Source of the DNA: Porphyromonadaceae bacterium UBA7176
GTDB lineage: Bacteria > Bacteroidota > Bacteroidia > Bacteroidales > Muribaculaceae
Direction of reading: 5' to 3'
NCBI GenBank assembly: GCA_002491245.1
Contig: DKVO01000028.1
Span: 9,472-73,471, forward strand
DNA: 64,000 bases
Shown here in pieces: positions 17,278 to 26,126 of the stretch (position 1 is the first letter of the stretch; every line of letters begins with the position of its first letter). The position numbers and the translations under genes are program-made. The notes beneath the pieces are model-generated. The model did not search any database and was not told where the DNA came from. It was given only the letters and a program-made list of their open reading frames with translations.

Positions 17278-18087
17278 CTATTTGGGGAGATTGAATGTCG
17301 TGGATATTGCTTTCATCTGTTCGTCGGTCATTCCGTCGGGTTCAAATCCCATCGATTTGGCGCACATATAGATGTTTGCCGACTTATTGAGGACGTCGAC
17401 TTGGTCGAAAGCGTTCATAATGTCGGTCTCGACAGCAAATACTCCGTGTTTTTCCCACATTACGACATCGTAATCGTCGGCGATGGCGTCGATTGTTGCC
17501 TGAGCAAGCTCGTTTGACGAGGGCATCATGTAGGGCACGATGCCGAGGCCGCGCGGAGCAAAAGCCTTTGTCTCCGGAATCATCGACCACAGCAGCTTCG
17601 TAAGTACGTCTTTTTCAAGGAACTTAGGGTTGTGGCTCATCGCGACAAGCTCTATCGGATGTGTATGGAGTGAAGCCTTGTATGGCAAGCCTTTACCGAT
17701 GATGTAATTGTGCACGGCAAGATGCGATGGCAACTCCGATGTGGGTTTCACAGGTTTGTCGGCCATAATCTGATATGACGCGCAATCGTCGCAGATACGG
17801 ATCACAGATCCGTTGTCCATCGGACGGCGCGCGAGGTCGCGCATGCGCTTCTGTGTGCCTTTGCAGTAGAACCAGCAGCCTCTGAGATTAGGCAAGGTCT
17901 CGCCTATAGGGACGGGCGGTGTGATCGGCTCCATAGCACGCATGGCATCGGTGACGCAGTCGGTGATATTGACGGTGATATTGCCGCCGTTGCGCTCGGC
18001 CCAGCCTTTTTGCCAGAGATACCCGGCCACCTCAGCCACATCGTTGACTGCGGCAGCGAGTTTTGCATTGTTATCAAGTATTGACAT
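17278..18087 (-). CDS. rhaD: Rhamnulose-1-phosphate aldolase
   Basis: A 269-aa class II aldolase that splits L-rhamnulose 1-phosphate into dihydroxyacetone phosphate and L-lactaldehyde. It has GWAERNGGNITVN near the N-terminus (catalytic Glu/Asn loop), the zinc pair in SLHTHPIEL and a further His in WEKHGVFAV. The length matches E. coli RhaD. It is the last gene of the rhaB-rhaA-rhaT-rhaD run and lies 4 nt after rhaT. Confidence 0.94.
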   Translation of the reverse strand: MSILDNNAKLAAAVNDVAEVAGYLWQKGWAERNGGNITVNITDCVTDAMRAMEPITPPVPIGETLPNLRGCWFYCKGTQKRMRDLARRPMDNGSVIRICDDCASYQIMADKPVKPTSELPSHLAVHNYIIGKGLPYKASLHTHPIELVAMSHNPKFLEKDVLTKLLWSMIPETKAFAPRGLGIVPYMMPSSNELAQATIDAIADDYDVVMWEKHGVFAVETDIMNAFDQVDVLNKSANIYMCAKSMGFEPDGMTDEQMKAISTTFNLPK

Positions 18088-18091
18088 AGCT

Positions 18092-19084
18092 TCAGATCAA
18101 TTGGGGTATAAAGCATGAAAGAATAAGTATCACTATACCGGCCCCAAGAACGGCGACCGTCTTGCCTGAGCAACCTTTCCACTCCTTGAGGATGACACCC
18201 CAAAGGTTGGAAAATATGACATTGAGGGCCATGAGGATACAGAAAGCGAAGGTATAGAGCGTGGGAGATCCGGCAAGATATCCTTTGCCGAGGGCGAGGC
18301 CGAAGAACTGACTGTACCATAGGGCGCCGGCAAGGATACAGAACACCAGATTATTGAGCCACACATTCCCTTTGGCGTAGTCGCCCCAGGTATGGTTGCG
18401 GCTGTTTTGTGTGAAACAGTAGACAGCATTGGTCAACAAGCCACCGAGCGTGACGAGGAATGTAGCCGGGAGTGTTGCAAACATGGGCGACACACCATCG
18501 AAACTCATCTCATTGCCTTGGTAAAGACCGATGTTGAAACATGCGCTCATCAGACCTGCCAGAAGAGCCACAGATATGCCTTTGCCGAAATTGAAGTCCT
18601 TGACCGACGATGCGCCGGTGTTACGGGCTTTCATCGATCCGGCGACACCGATTACGGCAATACCCACGAGAGTGACGACGACACCAATCACAACCGAAGT
18701 TGTGATCGATGCGGCCTGGCCGGTGAAAACCGGAGCAAGGATCGTGCCCATCGCGGCGCAAGTGCCAAGCGATATCGACTGTCCCAGCGCTACTCCAAGG
18801 TAGCGCATACTGAGGCCGAATGTAAGTCCGCCCACACCCCACAGGATACCGTAGAATATGGTGAGGAACGTGGCTTTTGGATCGGCTGAGAAGAGTTCGA
18901 AGAGCGAATGGCCTTCAGGCACAGCCAACATGGCGCCCAATAATGGCAGGACAAGCCATGCAAAAAGACCCTGTACAATCCAATAGCTCTCCCACGACCA
19001 AGATTTTACTTTGTTGATAGGCACATAGGAGCTGCTCTGGCAGAACGCTCCTATGGCTATGATCAGGAGACCGAGAAGTATCAT
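18092..19084 (-). CDS. rhaT: L-rhamnose/H+ symporter
   Basis: A 330-aa inner-membrane protein with about ten membrane segments, of the RhaT family in the drug/metabolite transporter superfamily. SSYVPINKVKSWSWESYWI near the N-terminus and GGLTFGLSMRYLGVALGQS are typical. It imports L-rhamnose. The start overlaps the stop of rhaA by 4 nt and the stop is 4 nt before rhaD, so it belongs to the rhamnose operon. Confidence 0.93.
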   Translation of the reverse strand: MILLGLLIIAIGAFCQSSSYVPINKVKSWSWESYWIVQGLFAWLVLPLLGAMLAVPEGHSLFELFSADPKATFLTIFYGILWGVGGLTFGLSMRYLGVALGQSISLGTCAAMGTILAPVFTGQAASITTSVVIGVVVTLVGIAVIGVAGSMKARNTGASSVKDFNFGKGISVALLAGLMSACFNIGLYQGNEMSFDGVSPMFATLPATFLVTLGGLLTNAVYCFTQNSRNHTWGDYAKGNVWLNNLVFCILAGALWYSQFFGLALGKGYLAGSPTLYTFAFCILMALNVIFSNLWGVILKEWKGCSGKTVAVLGAGIVILILSCFIPQLI

Positions 19085-20331
19085 CGCTTGGAAGTGACTT
19101 CGGTTTCGTATTTCTCGATATCAGCGATGAAATCGTAGGCTGCCGGCACATTGTTGCGGAGGCAGAACATATTCCACACGTCGCCGAAGGGCAGCGATTT
19201 GGCTTCTTCCATAAGAGTCAGCTTCTGGAAATTGCGGTCGGTAAGTTCAAGATCCGAAAGGAGTTGAACCGGCTCGAGAAGTCCGCGGAGCACCGACTTC
19301 TGTGTTGCGCGTGCACCGAGCACATATGCGCCGATACGGTTGATCGAACCGTCGAAATAGTCGAGACCGATATGAACGCGGTCGAGAGCATTGCAACGGG
19401 TTATCTCCATACACAGCTCGAGAGTTGATTCGTCCATGAGTGTGACGTGGTCGCTGTCCCAACGCATTGGGCGCGATACATGGAGCATGATTTCGGGGCA
19501 GAAAAGGAGTATCGACGACACTTTATCGCCAACTACTTCGGTGGGATGGAAGTGGCCTGTGTCGAGGGTGACGATCTTGTTGTTCTGAGCGCAATAGGCG
19601 GTATAGAAGTCGCTGCTGCCTACAGTCATGGCCTCGAGACCGATGCCGAACACTTTAGATTCGAGACAGTCTTTCATGTGGTCGTATTTGGTGGCGAATA
19701 TTTCGTCGAGGCTTTCTTTGAGGTAACGGCGGTAGAGCATACGGTTTACGGTCATCTCTTTCTGGCCGTCGTGTATCCAGATATTGAGGATACACTGGTC
19801 GTCGAGTTGGCGACCCATCTCGTCGGCTATGGCACGGCAACGCTTGTGGTGCTCGATCCAGAAGTTACGTATTTCGGGATCAGGATTACTCAAAGTCAGA
19901 GATCCCGATTTGGGGTGTGAGAAAGAAGAAGAGTTGAAGTCGAGTTTGATACCGTTGGCTTTGGCCCAGTCTATCCAACCCTGGAAGTGCTCTACCGTCA
20001 CTTCATCGCGGTCGACAAACTTTCCACCGAACTCTCCGTAGATTTCGTGGAGGTTGAGGCGGTGGTTGCCACCGATAAGCGACATGGCTTTGAGGATATC
20101 GGCCCGGAGTTCGTCGATATTGCGTGCTTTGCCGGGATAGTTGCCGGTAGCCTGTATACCTCCGGAGAGAGAGCCGGTCGATTCAAAACCCTGCACATCG
20201 TCGGCCTGCCAGCAATGGAGTGAGATCTGTACTTTCTGAAGGGTGTCGAGAGCCTTTTCGGTATCGATACCGAGTTCGGCATAGCGTTCGCGGGCTATTT
20301 CGTAAGCCTGCTTGATTTGATTTTCTTTCAT
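19081..20331 (-). CDS. rhaA: L-rhamnose isomerase
   Basis: A 416-aa TIM-barrel isomerase that converts L-rhamnose to L-rhamnulose. Recognisable segments are SLHCWQADDV at the N-terminus, KLDFNSSSFSHPKSGSLTLSNPD, and VTLDTGHFHPTEVVGDKVSS, which contains metal-binding residues. The length is as in E. coli RhaA. It lies 9 nt after rhaB and overlaps rhaT by 4 nt. Confidence 0.95.
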   Translation of the reverse strand: MKENQIKQAYEIARERYAELGIDTEKALDTLQKVQISLHCWQADDVQGFESTGSLSGGIQATGNYPGKARNIDELRADILKAMSLIGGNHRLNLHEIYGEFGGKFVDRDEVTVEHFQGWIDWAKANGIKLDFNSSSFSHPKSGSLTLSNPDPEIRNFWIEHHKRCRAIADEMGRQLDDQCILNIWIHDGQKEMTVNRMLYRRYLKESLDEIFATKYDHMKDCLESKVFGIGLEAMTVGSSDFYTAYCAQNNKIVTLDTGHFHPTEVVGDKVSSILLFCPEIMLHVSRPMRWDSDHVTLMDESTLELCMEITRCNALDRVHIGLDYFDGSINRIGAYVLGARATQKSVLRGLLEPVQLLSDLELTDRNFQKLTLMEEAKSLPFGDVWNMFCLRNNVPAAYDFIADIEKYETEVTSKR

Positions 20332-20340
20332 GATATCAGA

Positions 20341-21768
20341 TTAATAAGTTTTGGTTTCGTTTGATGCTATCGATATTTTGCGCATATCAGCGAGAGTGGG
20401 GGCTTCGCCACAGGCCTTGAGCTGCAGCAGGATGTTGCCCATCACCGTAGACTCGGTCGGCCCGGCAATAACAGGCATACCGAGAGCTTCGGCCGTGAAC
20501 TGCATGAGCGGAGCGCTCTTTGAACCACCGCCGATCACATGGAGTTTGTTTATTTGTTTGCCCGACAACTCGGAAAGACGGTCGACGACTGTCTTGTAAC
20601 GAGCTGCAAGGCTGCGATATATCACCCGGACGAAATCGGCATAGCTTACCGGGGCCTCCTGTCCAGTACGGTGGCAGTATGCTGTAATAGCTTCTGTCAT
20701 GGAGTCGGGATGGGCAAACGATGCATCGTCGGGATCGATTATACTGTCGCAGGACGATGATAGCGAAGATGCCGCGAGATCGGCAATGCCCGGAGCTTCG
20801 TCGCCCCACTCTTTACGGCAACCTTCGAGGAGCCAAAGGCCACATATATTCTTGAGAACACGTGTAGTACCATCGACACCGCCTTCGTTTGTAAAATTAT
20901 ATTCACGGCTCTTTTCGTTGACGATCGGAGAGGGAGCTTCTATGCCAAGCAACGACCATGTGCCGCAGCTGAGATATGCGTAATCGTCGCCTTCGACCGG
21001 AATACCGACAACAGCCGATGCTGTGTCGTGACCGGCCACAGCCACCACCGGTACCTCGCCCAGACCGGTAAACTCACGCACAGGACGAGTGAGAGTGCCA
21101 ATCACTGTACCGGGCTGTACCATCGGACCGAATTTGCTACGGTCCATACCAAGACAGGCGAGCAAGGCTTCGTCGAAATCGCCTGTGCCCTGATTGAGCA
21201 TCTGCGAAGTGGAAGCGACGGTAAACTCTGTCACTGCGTTTCCTGTGAGCATGTAGGCCAGAGCATCGGGGATGAAAAGGATTTTGTCGGCACTGTCGAG
21301 TATAGCCGGATTATTGCGGCGGACGGTGTCAAGCTGATAAAGGGTGTTGAAGTCCATGAACTGTATGCCCGTACGACCATATACCTCGTCAAGTGGCATT
21401 TTGCCGGCAAAACGGTCTACCGCTCCATCGGTATGGCTGTTGCGGTAGCAGAGCGGTAAACCCGACAATGTACCGTCGGCTCGGAAGTAGGCCACATCGC
21501 AACCCCAGGAGTCTATACCGATCGATGATAATACGGCCCCGGCAGCTTTAACCTTGCGCGCGGCAACTTTGAGGCCAAGAAGCACCTGGTGGTACAGCTC
21601 TGTGAAATTCCAGAAGAGCATACCGGCAACAGGTAGCATCGGGTGTGAGAAGCGTGTGAGCTCTTCGGTGGCTACTTTCTCACCGTCGAAAACAGCAAGG
21701 ATGGTCCTTCCGCTTGTAGCTCCCAGATCCACGGCAAAATGGAATGTCTTTTCTTTGTTGTTTTTCAT
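20341..21768 (-). CDS. rhaB: Rhamnulokinase
   Basis: A 475-aa FGGY-family kinase that phosphorylates L-rhamnulose. The N-terminal phosphate loop is AVDLGATSGRTILA. The second signature is CRKEWGD and the adenosine motif is KLHVIGGGSKSAPLMQF. The start at 21768 (MKNNKEKTFHFAVDLG) places the loop at the usual distance; an earlier in-frame ATG would add 11 unusual residues. It is the first rha gene, yet only 46 nt separate it from the end of lptD and no TAnnTTTG promoter is visible in that gap. No AraC-type rhamnose regulator is in the window. Confidence 0.94.
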   Translation of the reverse strand: MKNNKEKTFHFAVDLGATSGRTILAVFDGEKVATEELTRFSHPMLPVAGMLFWNFTELYHQVLLGLKVAARKVKAAGAVLSSIGIDSWGCDVAYFRADGTLSGLPLCYRNSHTDGAVDRFAGKMPLDEVYGRTGIQFMDFNTLYQLDTVRRNNPAILDSADKILFIPDALAYMLTGNAVTEFTVASTSQMLNQGTGDFDEALLACLGMDRSKFGPMVQPGTVIGTLTRPVREFTGLGEVPVVAVAGHDTASAVVGIPVEGDDYAYLSCGTWSLLGIEAPSPIVNEKSREYNFTNEGGVDGTTRVLKNICGLWLLEGCRKEWGDEAPGIADLAASSLSSSCDSIIDPDDASFAHPDSMTEAITAYCHRTGQEAPVSYADFVRVIYRSLAARYKTVVDRLSELSGKQINKLHVIGGGSKSAPLMQFTAEALGMPVIAGPTESTVMGNILLQLKACGEAPTLADMRKISIASNETKTY

Positions 21769-21814
21769 AGATATCAGGTTAAGGTTTATTTTCAAAGGCA
21801 AGAACCCAAAGCCA

Positions 21815-24556
21815 TCAATACCATTGAATGCCGTTGGAGTAGGACGAACGCTTGTCGTACTTGAGGTCGCTCAGCAGCGACGATTTGACGGATATATGGA
21901 AATTGTAGCTTTTATAAGGGCCTACCGGCACAAAACTTGCACTCATCGTGAAGCAATGGAGGTCGCGCGATATGTTGCAGTTCATATATGCCAGTTTGTG
22001 GGTATCGAAGTTGTATGATGCCGAAAACGAGAAGTTCCAGTTTGGCGTCGGACGTATGTTGCCGCTCAAGGAGAGGTTTTGCGTTATCCGCCCGTCGAAC
22101 TCCATCTTTTCTTTATTGAAAGCACCATAGCCATAGTTGACAGAATAATTAAAGGTCAGGCTCCACGGCACCGACCATTTGGCATAACCGTCGGAACCCA
22201 TCTCGATATCGGAGTCTCCGGAGTTGCGGTCGTTCTCTGCATCGCGTTTATTACGGTCCTGCTCGGCGCCGGAGTCGGGTTTATCCTTGTCGCCGGTGTC
22301 TTTCTTGTTTTTATTCTTGAATGTGTCGTTATTGAAAGTATAAGAGAACGACGTGCCGGTTCTCATAAGCCGGGCGAAGCCCTTACCGGCCTGCAGACGC
22401 GTACGGTCAACCTTTACAGGCGTACCAGACGAATTGAGCTGGTATGTGTATGGGTCCCACGTGGCCGAAAGGTTGAGGTTGAAGTTCTTGGCCAGACGCA
22501 GCAATATCGACGTGGAAATATCGCTCCACCGCAGGGAGTCGGCGGCGAAGTTGTAGCTCTGTTGGATATTTAGGTTCTCTATAAGAGATATTTTCTTTTC
22601 TCCGATAGAGTCGTCGTCGGTCTTCACTTTCATTTCGAGGTTGTTCGACAACGAGAACGACATCGAACCCGTCTTACCCTCGCTTGGCACGCCGAAGAGA
22701 GCATTGGGAAATTTTGAATATTTCTTGACCTGCTGCTCACCGCGGCTATCGGTATAGGCATATTGACCGTAATAACCAAAGAACGGGCTTGAGAAGTCGG
22801 GCGATCCGTTGAACGATATCGACGGCGTGAGTACCCAGCGTATCATCTTGAATTTCTGCCCGAGCTTGCCCAAAGGCTGAAAGAAAGCATAGACCTTTGT
22901 GTCGAGCGATACCGATGCCTGGAAGTCCCATACGTTGTAGAAACCGTGGACTGTATCGAGCTTCTCGATCTGTTGTTCGCCATCCCAGCTTCGGTTCACC
23001 TTGTTCGTATACATGCGGTCGGCCAAACTCAGCGAAGGGGTGATGTTGATGTAGTTGAGCACATTGAACGTGGCCGATACCGGTACCTTATGACTCATTC
23101 CATTACGCCAGTCTTTTATAAGACTTTTTTTGAAGAATACATCCTGCTTGGCTGTGAGCGAATTTTGCAAAAGACCGGTATACGACATCTTTATTTTCTC
23201 ATACCAGCGCTCCTGACCGATTGCTTTTTTGCGTTTGAAAGGATATATCTGCTGAAGGTTTACCGTGACGTTTGGAAACGACACTGCAAGAGTGGAGTCC
23301 TGTGTGCGCTGCGATACATTGAATGTCGTCGAAAGGCTCCATTTGGAGTTTGGAAAGCGGTACGACATGTTTATCGTCGAGCTCTTGGTATTTTCGGTGA
23401 ACGATGGCGAATAGTAGGAGTTGAGGTCGCTGCGCGAATAGCCCGAAGTAGTGAAGTTCACGCTCGCCGAAAGGTTCATGTTTGGATTTGCCTTGGAATC
23501 CTGACTGTGGCTCCACAAAATCTGGAAGTTTGTATGAGTCGAATAATCGGGCGAACCCTTCTCGCCGGTGATTGTCTTGAGGTAAGAAAGGTTGAAGTTA
23601 CCCGAATATTTGTAACGCTTCGCATATGTCGATGTCGCCCTGAGACCCCACGAGCCTTTGGTATAGATCTCGCCGGTGAGGGCAAGGTCGATATTGTCGC
23701 TTATGGCAAAGTAATATCCGCCGTCACTGAGGTAAAAACCGCGGTTGTAGTCATCGCCGAAAGTAGGCACGATGATACCCGAGGCATATTTGTCGGTAAA
23801 CGGGAAGTAACCGAAAGGCACAGCAAGCGGCAGCGGAAGACCGGCAAGCACCATGTAGGTGGGACCGACAACGATATTCTTGCCCGGACGCACCTTGCCT
23901 TTGGTTATATTGAAGTAGAAGTGAGGGCAGTCGTGGTCGTCGCAGGTGGTGTAGCGGCCGTCTTTGATGTAAAATTCGTTCTCGATATCCTTCTTGGTCG
24001 TACCGCCGGTCAGATATCCTTCGCCCTGCTGGGTGACGACGTTGGTGATATATCCTTTTTCGGTCTTGAAATTGTAGCGCATGGTGGCGGCTTCATAGTC
24101 GGTACCATCGTCGTTGAACACCGGCTTTCCCTCAATCTCGCCCGTAGAGTCGCGTCGTCCCACTGCAAGGACAGTATTATCGTTGAGGTTCATCCTGATC
24201 TCTGCGGCATCGAGTCTGATTTTACCATAAGAAACCGACCCCTTGCCATACATGAAAGCCGAGTCGCGGCCGATAATGACCATCGAGTCAGTCGACCCGA
24301 AATCTACTGCAGCGTCGAGGTCCGACTTCACATACTTTATCCTCCCCGATCCTTTCACCGGCGCGGCAGGCACTACCAACAGAGAATCATTCCCGACCGT
24401 ATCGCCGGCAAGCAAAGCCGGCACATCGGGCGACTCTGCCGGCACTGACAGCACCGTATCAAGCGATGCCGCCACCGCTGCACCGGGACGGGCAGGCAAA
24501 GACAAGCAGAAAACGACGGCAAAAAAGCCGATTATATATAGTATGAGAGATCTCAA
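21815..24556 (-). CDS. lptD: LPS-assembly protein LptD-like, outer membrane
   Basis: A 913-aa outer-membrane protein. It has a signal peptide (VFCLSLPARPGAAVA), then an OstA/LptA-like beta-jellyroll (about residues 75-250: MYGKGSVSYGKIRLDAAEIRM, EAATMRYNFKTEKGYITNV) with a Cys pair in TTCDDHDCPHFYF, then a large barrel domain ending NGIQWY. This is the Bacteroidetes form of LptD, which inserts lipopolysaccharide into the outer leaflet. An Asp/Lys/Asn-rich insert (KNKKDTGDKDKPDSG) in the barrel is probably a surface loop. Identity is good at family level; the partner LptE is not nearby. Confidence 0.87.
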   Translation of the reverse strand: MRSLILYIIGFFAVVFCLSLPARPGAAVAASLDTVLSVPAESPDVPALLAGDTVGNDSLLVVPAAPVKGSGRIKYVKSDLDAAVDFGSTDSMVIIGRDSAFMYGKGSVSYGKIRLDAAEIRMNLNDNTVLAVGRRDSTGEIEGKPVFNDDGTDYEAATMRYNFKTEKGYITNVVTQQGEGYLTGGTTKKDIENEFYIKDGRYTTCDDHDCPHFYFNITKGKVRPGKNIVVGPTYMVLAGLPLPLAVPFGYFPFTDKYASGIIVPTFGDDYNRGFYLSDGGYYFAISDNIDLALTGEIYTKGSWGLRATSTYAKRYKYSGNFNLSYLKTITGEKGSPDYSTHTNFQILWSHSQDSKANPNMNLSASVNFTTSGYSRSDLNSYYSPSFTENTKSSTINMSYRFPNSKWSLSTTFNVSQRTQDSTLAVSFPNVTVNLQQIYPFKRKKAIGQERWYEKIKMSYTGLLQNSLTAKQDVFFKKSLIKDWRNGMSHKVPVSATFNVLNYINITPSLSLADRMYTNKVNRSWDGEQQIEKLDTVHGFYNVWDFQASVSLDTKVYAFFQPLGKLGQKFKMIRWVLTPSISFNGSPDFSSPFFGYYGQYAYTDSRGEQQVKKYSKFPNALFGVPSEGKTGSMSFSLSNNLEMKVKTDDDSIGEKKISLIENLNIQQSYNFAADSLRWSDISTSILLRLAKNFNLNLSATWDPYTYQLNSSGTPVKVDRTRLQAGKGFARLMRTGTSFSYTFNNDTFKNKNKKDTGDKDKPDSGAEQDRNKRDAENDRNSGDSDIEMGSDGYAKWSVPWSLTFNYSVNYGYGAFNKEKMEFDGRITQNLSLSGNIRPTPNWNFSFSASYNFDTHKLAYMNCNISRDLHCFTMSASFVPVGPYKSYNFHISVKSSLLSDLKYDKRSSYSNGIQWY

Positions 24557-24582
24557 AGGTAACTTTTGCAGTTTAAGACATG

Positions 24583-24590
24583 CAAAAGTA
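24583..24590 (-). promoter_or_regulatory. -7 element upstream of lptD
   Basis: CAAAAGTA on the plus strand reads TACTTTTG on the minus strand (TAnnTTTG), 27 nt before the lptD start. No clear -33 element at the expected spacing. Confidence 0.45.
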
Positions 24591-24647
24591 CGAAAAAATC
24601 TTCACTCCGGAGAAGTGTCTGTCTAAAAAATTGTTACTTACAATGAA

Positions 24648-24678
24648 CAGCCGGGCCGCATCATCTGCGGTCCGGCTG
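24648..24678 (-). terminator. Stem-loop after the Cys-rich Spy-like gene
   Basis: A 13-bp GC-rich stem (24648-24660 with 24666-24678, one G-U pair) with a 5-nt loop lies 21 nt downstream of the stop. A T-rich run follows about 20 nt later on the minus strand, so termination is plausible but not textbook. Confidence 0.6.
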
Positions 24679-24698
24679 AGAAAAACTTGAAATAAGGC

Positions 24699-25202
24699 TT
24701 ACTTACGTTCGCCACGGCGGTCTTTGGCGGCTTGTTTGCGTTTGTCGCCGCGAGGACCCTTGAAATCTTTGCCATGACGCTGGCCTCGGTCTGCACCATT
24801 TACAAAATTGTTTTCCAGAAATTGTACATATTGCTCAGGTGTGAGTATGTCTTTGATCTTGGCAAGCATAGCCGTACGCTCACCCTTGACGCGCTCCCTC
24901 ATGCCTTCCATCGCTTTCTTGCGGTCGGCCTTGACTTTCTCCTTGTCGGCTTTTGCTGTAGCCATAGCCTCTTGACGGCGAGCCTTGCAGTCGGCTTTGA
25001 GGGCATCGAGCTTGGTCTGCTGGTCGGCGGTCAGGTTGAGACCCTCGAAGGGATTTACAGGGCAGGCACCGGGTGCGGCGCATTCACCGGGCGAGCACGA
25101 AGCCTTGTCGGCTTTTGGGCAATCGGCGTTGCAAGTGGGGTTCTGGGCATTGGCGCCTACGGCGGCAGCAAGTACGAGAGAGGCTAAAAGAATCTTTTTC
25201 AT
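24699..25202 (-). CDS. Periplasmic Spy-like protein with Cys-rich N-terminus
   Basis: A 167-aa protein with a signal peptide (LLASLVLAAAVGANAQ). The mature N-terminus carries five Cys within 24 residues (24, 28, 36, 41, 47) and one more near residue 71. The rest is highly charged helix, LTADQQTKLDALKADCKARRQEA and ILTPEQYVQFLENNF, which gives two LTxxQ-type repeats typical of Spy/CpxP/DUF4890 proteins, then a Lys/Arg-rich tail. The helical part suggests a periplasmic chaperone or sensor. The Cys cluster suggests metal binding or redox, which is inference. It is transcribed toward lptD but separated by a stem-loop. Confidence 0.78.
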   Translation of the reverse strand: MKKILLASLVLAAAVGANAQNPTCNADCPKADKASCSPGECAAPGACPVNPFEGLNLTADQQTKLDALKADCKARRQEAMATAKADKEKVKADRKKAMEGMRERVKGERTAMLAKIKDILTPEQYVQFLENNFVNGADRGQRHGKDFKGPRGDKRKQAAKDRRGERK

Positions 25203-25310
25203 AGCTGTATATTTTTATAAATCTGTTATTTGTTTTACGTTTACTTTGACATGCATACATGCCTAAAGTTTAACCGACTGGTACAACTTTAACTCCGTTT
25301 AACAAACAGC

Positions 25311-25343
25311 ACGGCCACCACAACCTGATGGCATGGTGGCCGT
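25311..25343. terminator. Stem-loop downstream of rubrerythrin
   Basis: A perfect 10-bp stem (ACGGCCACCA with TGGTGGCCGT) with a 13-nt loop lies 21 nt after the rubrerythrin stop on the minus strand. Confidence 0.6.
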
Positions 25344-25363
25344 ATCATTTAACAATCAGCTAA

Positions 25364-25945
25364 TTAATAGTTATCTGGTTTACGCTCGAACCATCCTTGC
25401 GGACGGCCGCAGACAGGGCAACGTTTGGGAGCTGCTTTCGCCGAGATCGTGAATCCGCACTGGCGGCACATCCACTCCACAGGCTCGGCATCCTCGAACA
25501 CGGTGCCGTTTTCCATCCTCTCAAGCAATTTGAGATATCGGGCCTCATGCATCTGCTCCACCTTTGCTATAAGCCTGTAGGTATTGGCAATCTGAGGAAA
25601 ACCTTCTTCCTGAGCCACCTTGGCAAAGTTCTCATAGAGCTCACCCCATTCCTCGCGTTCGCCGGCTGCGGCTTCCGCAAGGTTTTTAGCTGTATCGCCA
25701 ACGACTCCTGCCGGATATGCTGCGGTAATTTCAACCGTTCCACCCTCAAGGAGAGAGAAGAACATGCGTGCATGGCTGAGTTCCTGCTCAGCAGTCTCGA
25801 GGAATACTGCGGCGATCTGCTCATAGCCCTCTTCCTGAGCCTTGGCAGCAAATAGAGTGTAGCGCGAGCGTGCCTGGCTCTCGCCGGCAAACGATGCAAG
25901 CAAATTATGTTCTGTCCGGGTACCTTTTATACTTTTCTGTTCCAT
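25364..25945 (-). CDS. rbr: Rubrerythrin
   Basis: A 193-aa peroxide-reducing non-haem iron protein. The ferritin-like four-helix part contains both diiron half-sites (LLASFAGESQARSRYTLFA with ETAEQELSHARMFF, and the second pair around EEGFPQIANTYRLIAKVEQMHEARY). The C-terminal rubredoxin-like domain has CRQCG and CPVCG. Length and order are those of classical rubrerythrins that protect anaerobes from hydrogen peroxide. The ATG at 25945 (MEQKSIKGTRTEHNL) is preferred over one 42 nt upstream. It is divergent from a sigma factor gene 181 nt away. Confidence 0.95.
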   Translation of the reverse strand: MEQKSIKGTRTEHNLLASFAGESQARSRYTLFAAKAQEEGYEQIAAVFLETAEQELSHARMFFSLLEGGTVEITAAYPAGVVGDTAKNLAEAAAGEREEWGELYENFAKVAQEEGFPQIANTYRLIAKVEQMHEARYLKLLERMENGTVFEDAEPVEWMCRQCGFTISAKAAPKRCPVCGRPQGWFERKPDNY

Positions 25946-26126
25946 TTCTTTTTTTAAGTTTAATAATACTGACTTATCTGATAACATCAGTGTCTGTACA
26001 ATTGTTCAGTCTCCCGTAAATTTTAACATTCCATACCTTTAAAGAGTCAAAATTTGCAAACACAAAAACGATATGATTTTGAGCTTGTTGTATAGGCAAC
26101 TATGATTAACGCTTAGACTATAAATT

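Noticed and set aside
22946..24448. A 500-codon open frame antisense to lptD
   Set aside because: It lies wholly inside a well-supported outer-membrane protein gene, has no promoter or family resemblance, and is a by-product of codon usage in the other strand.
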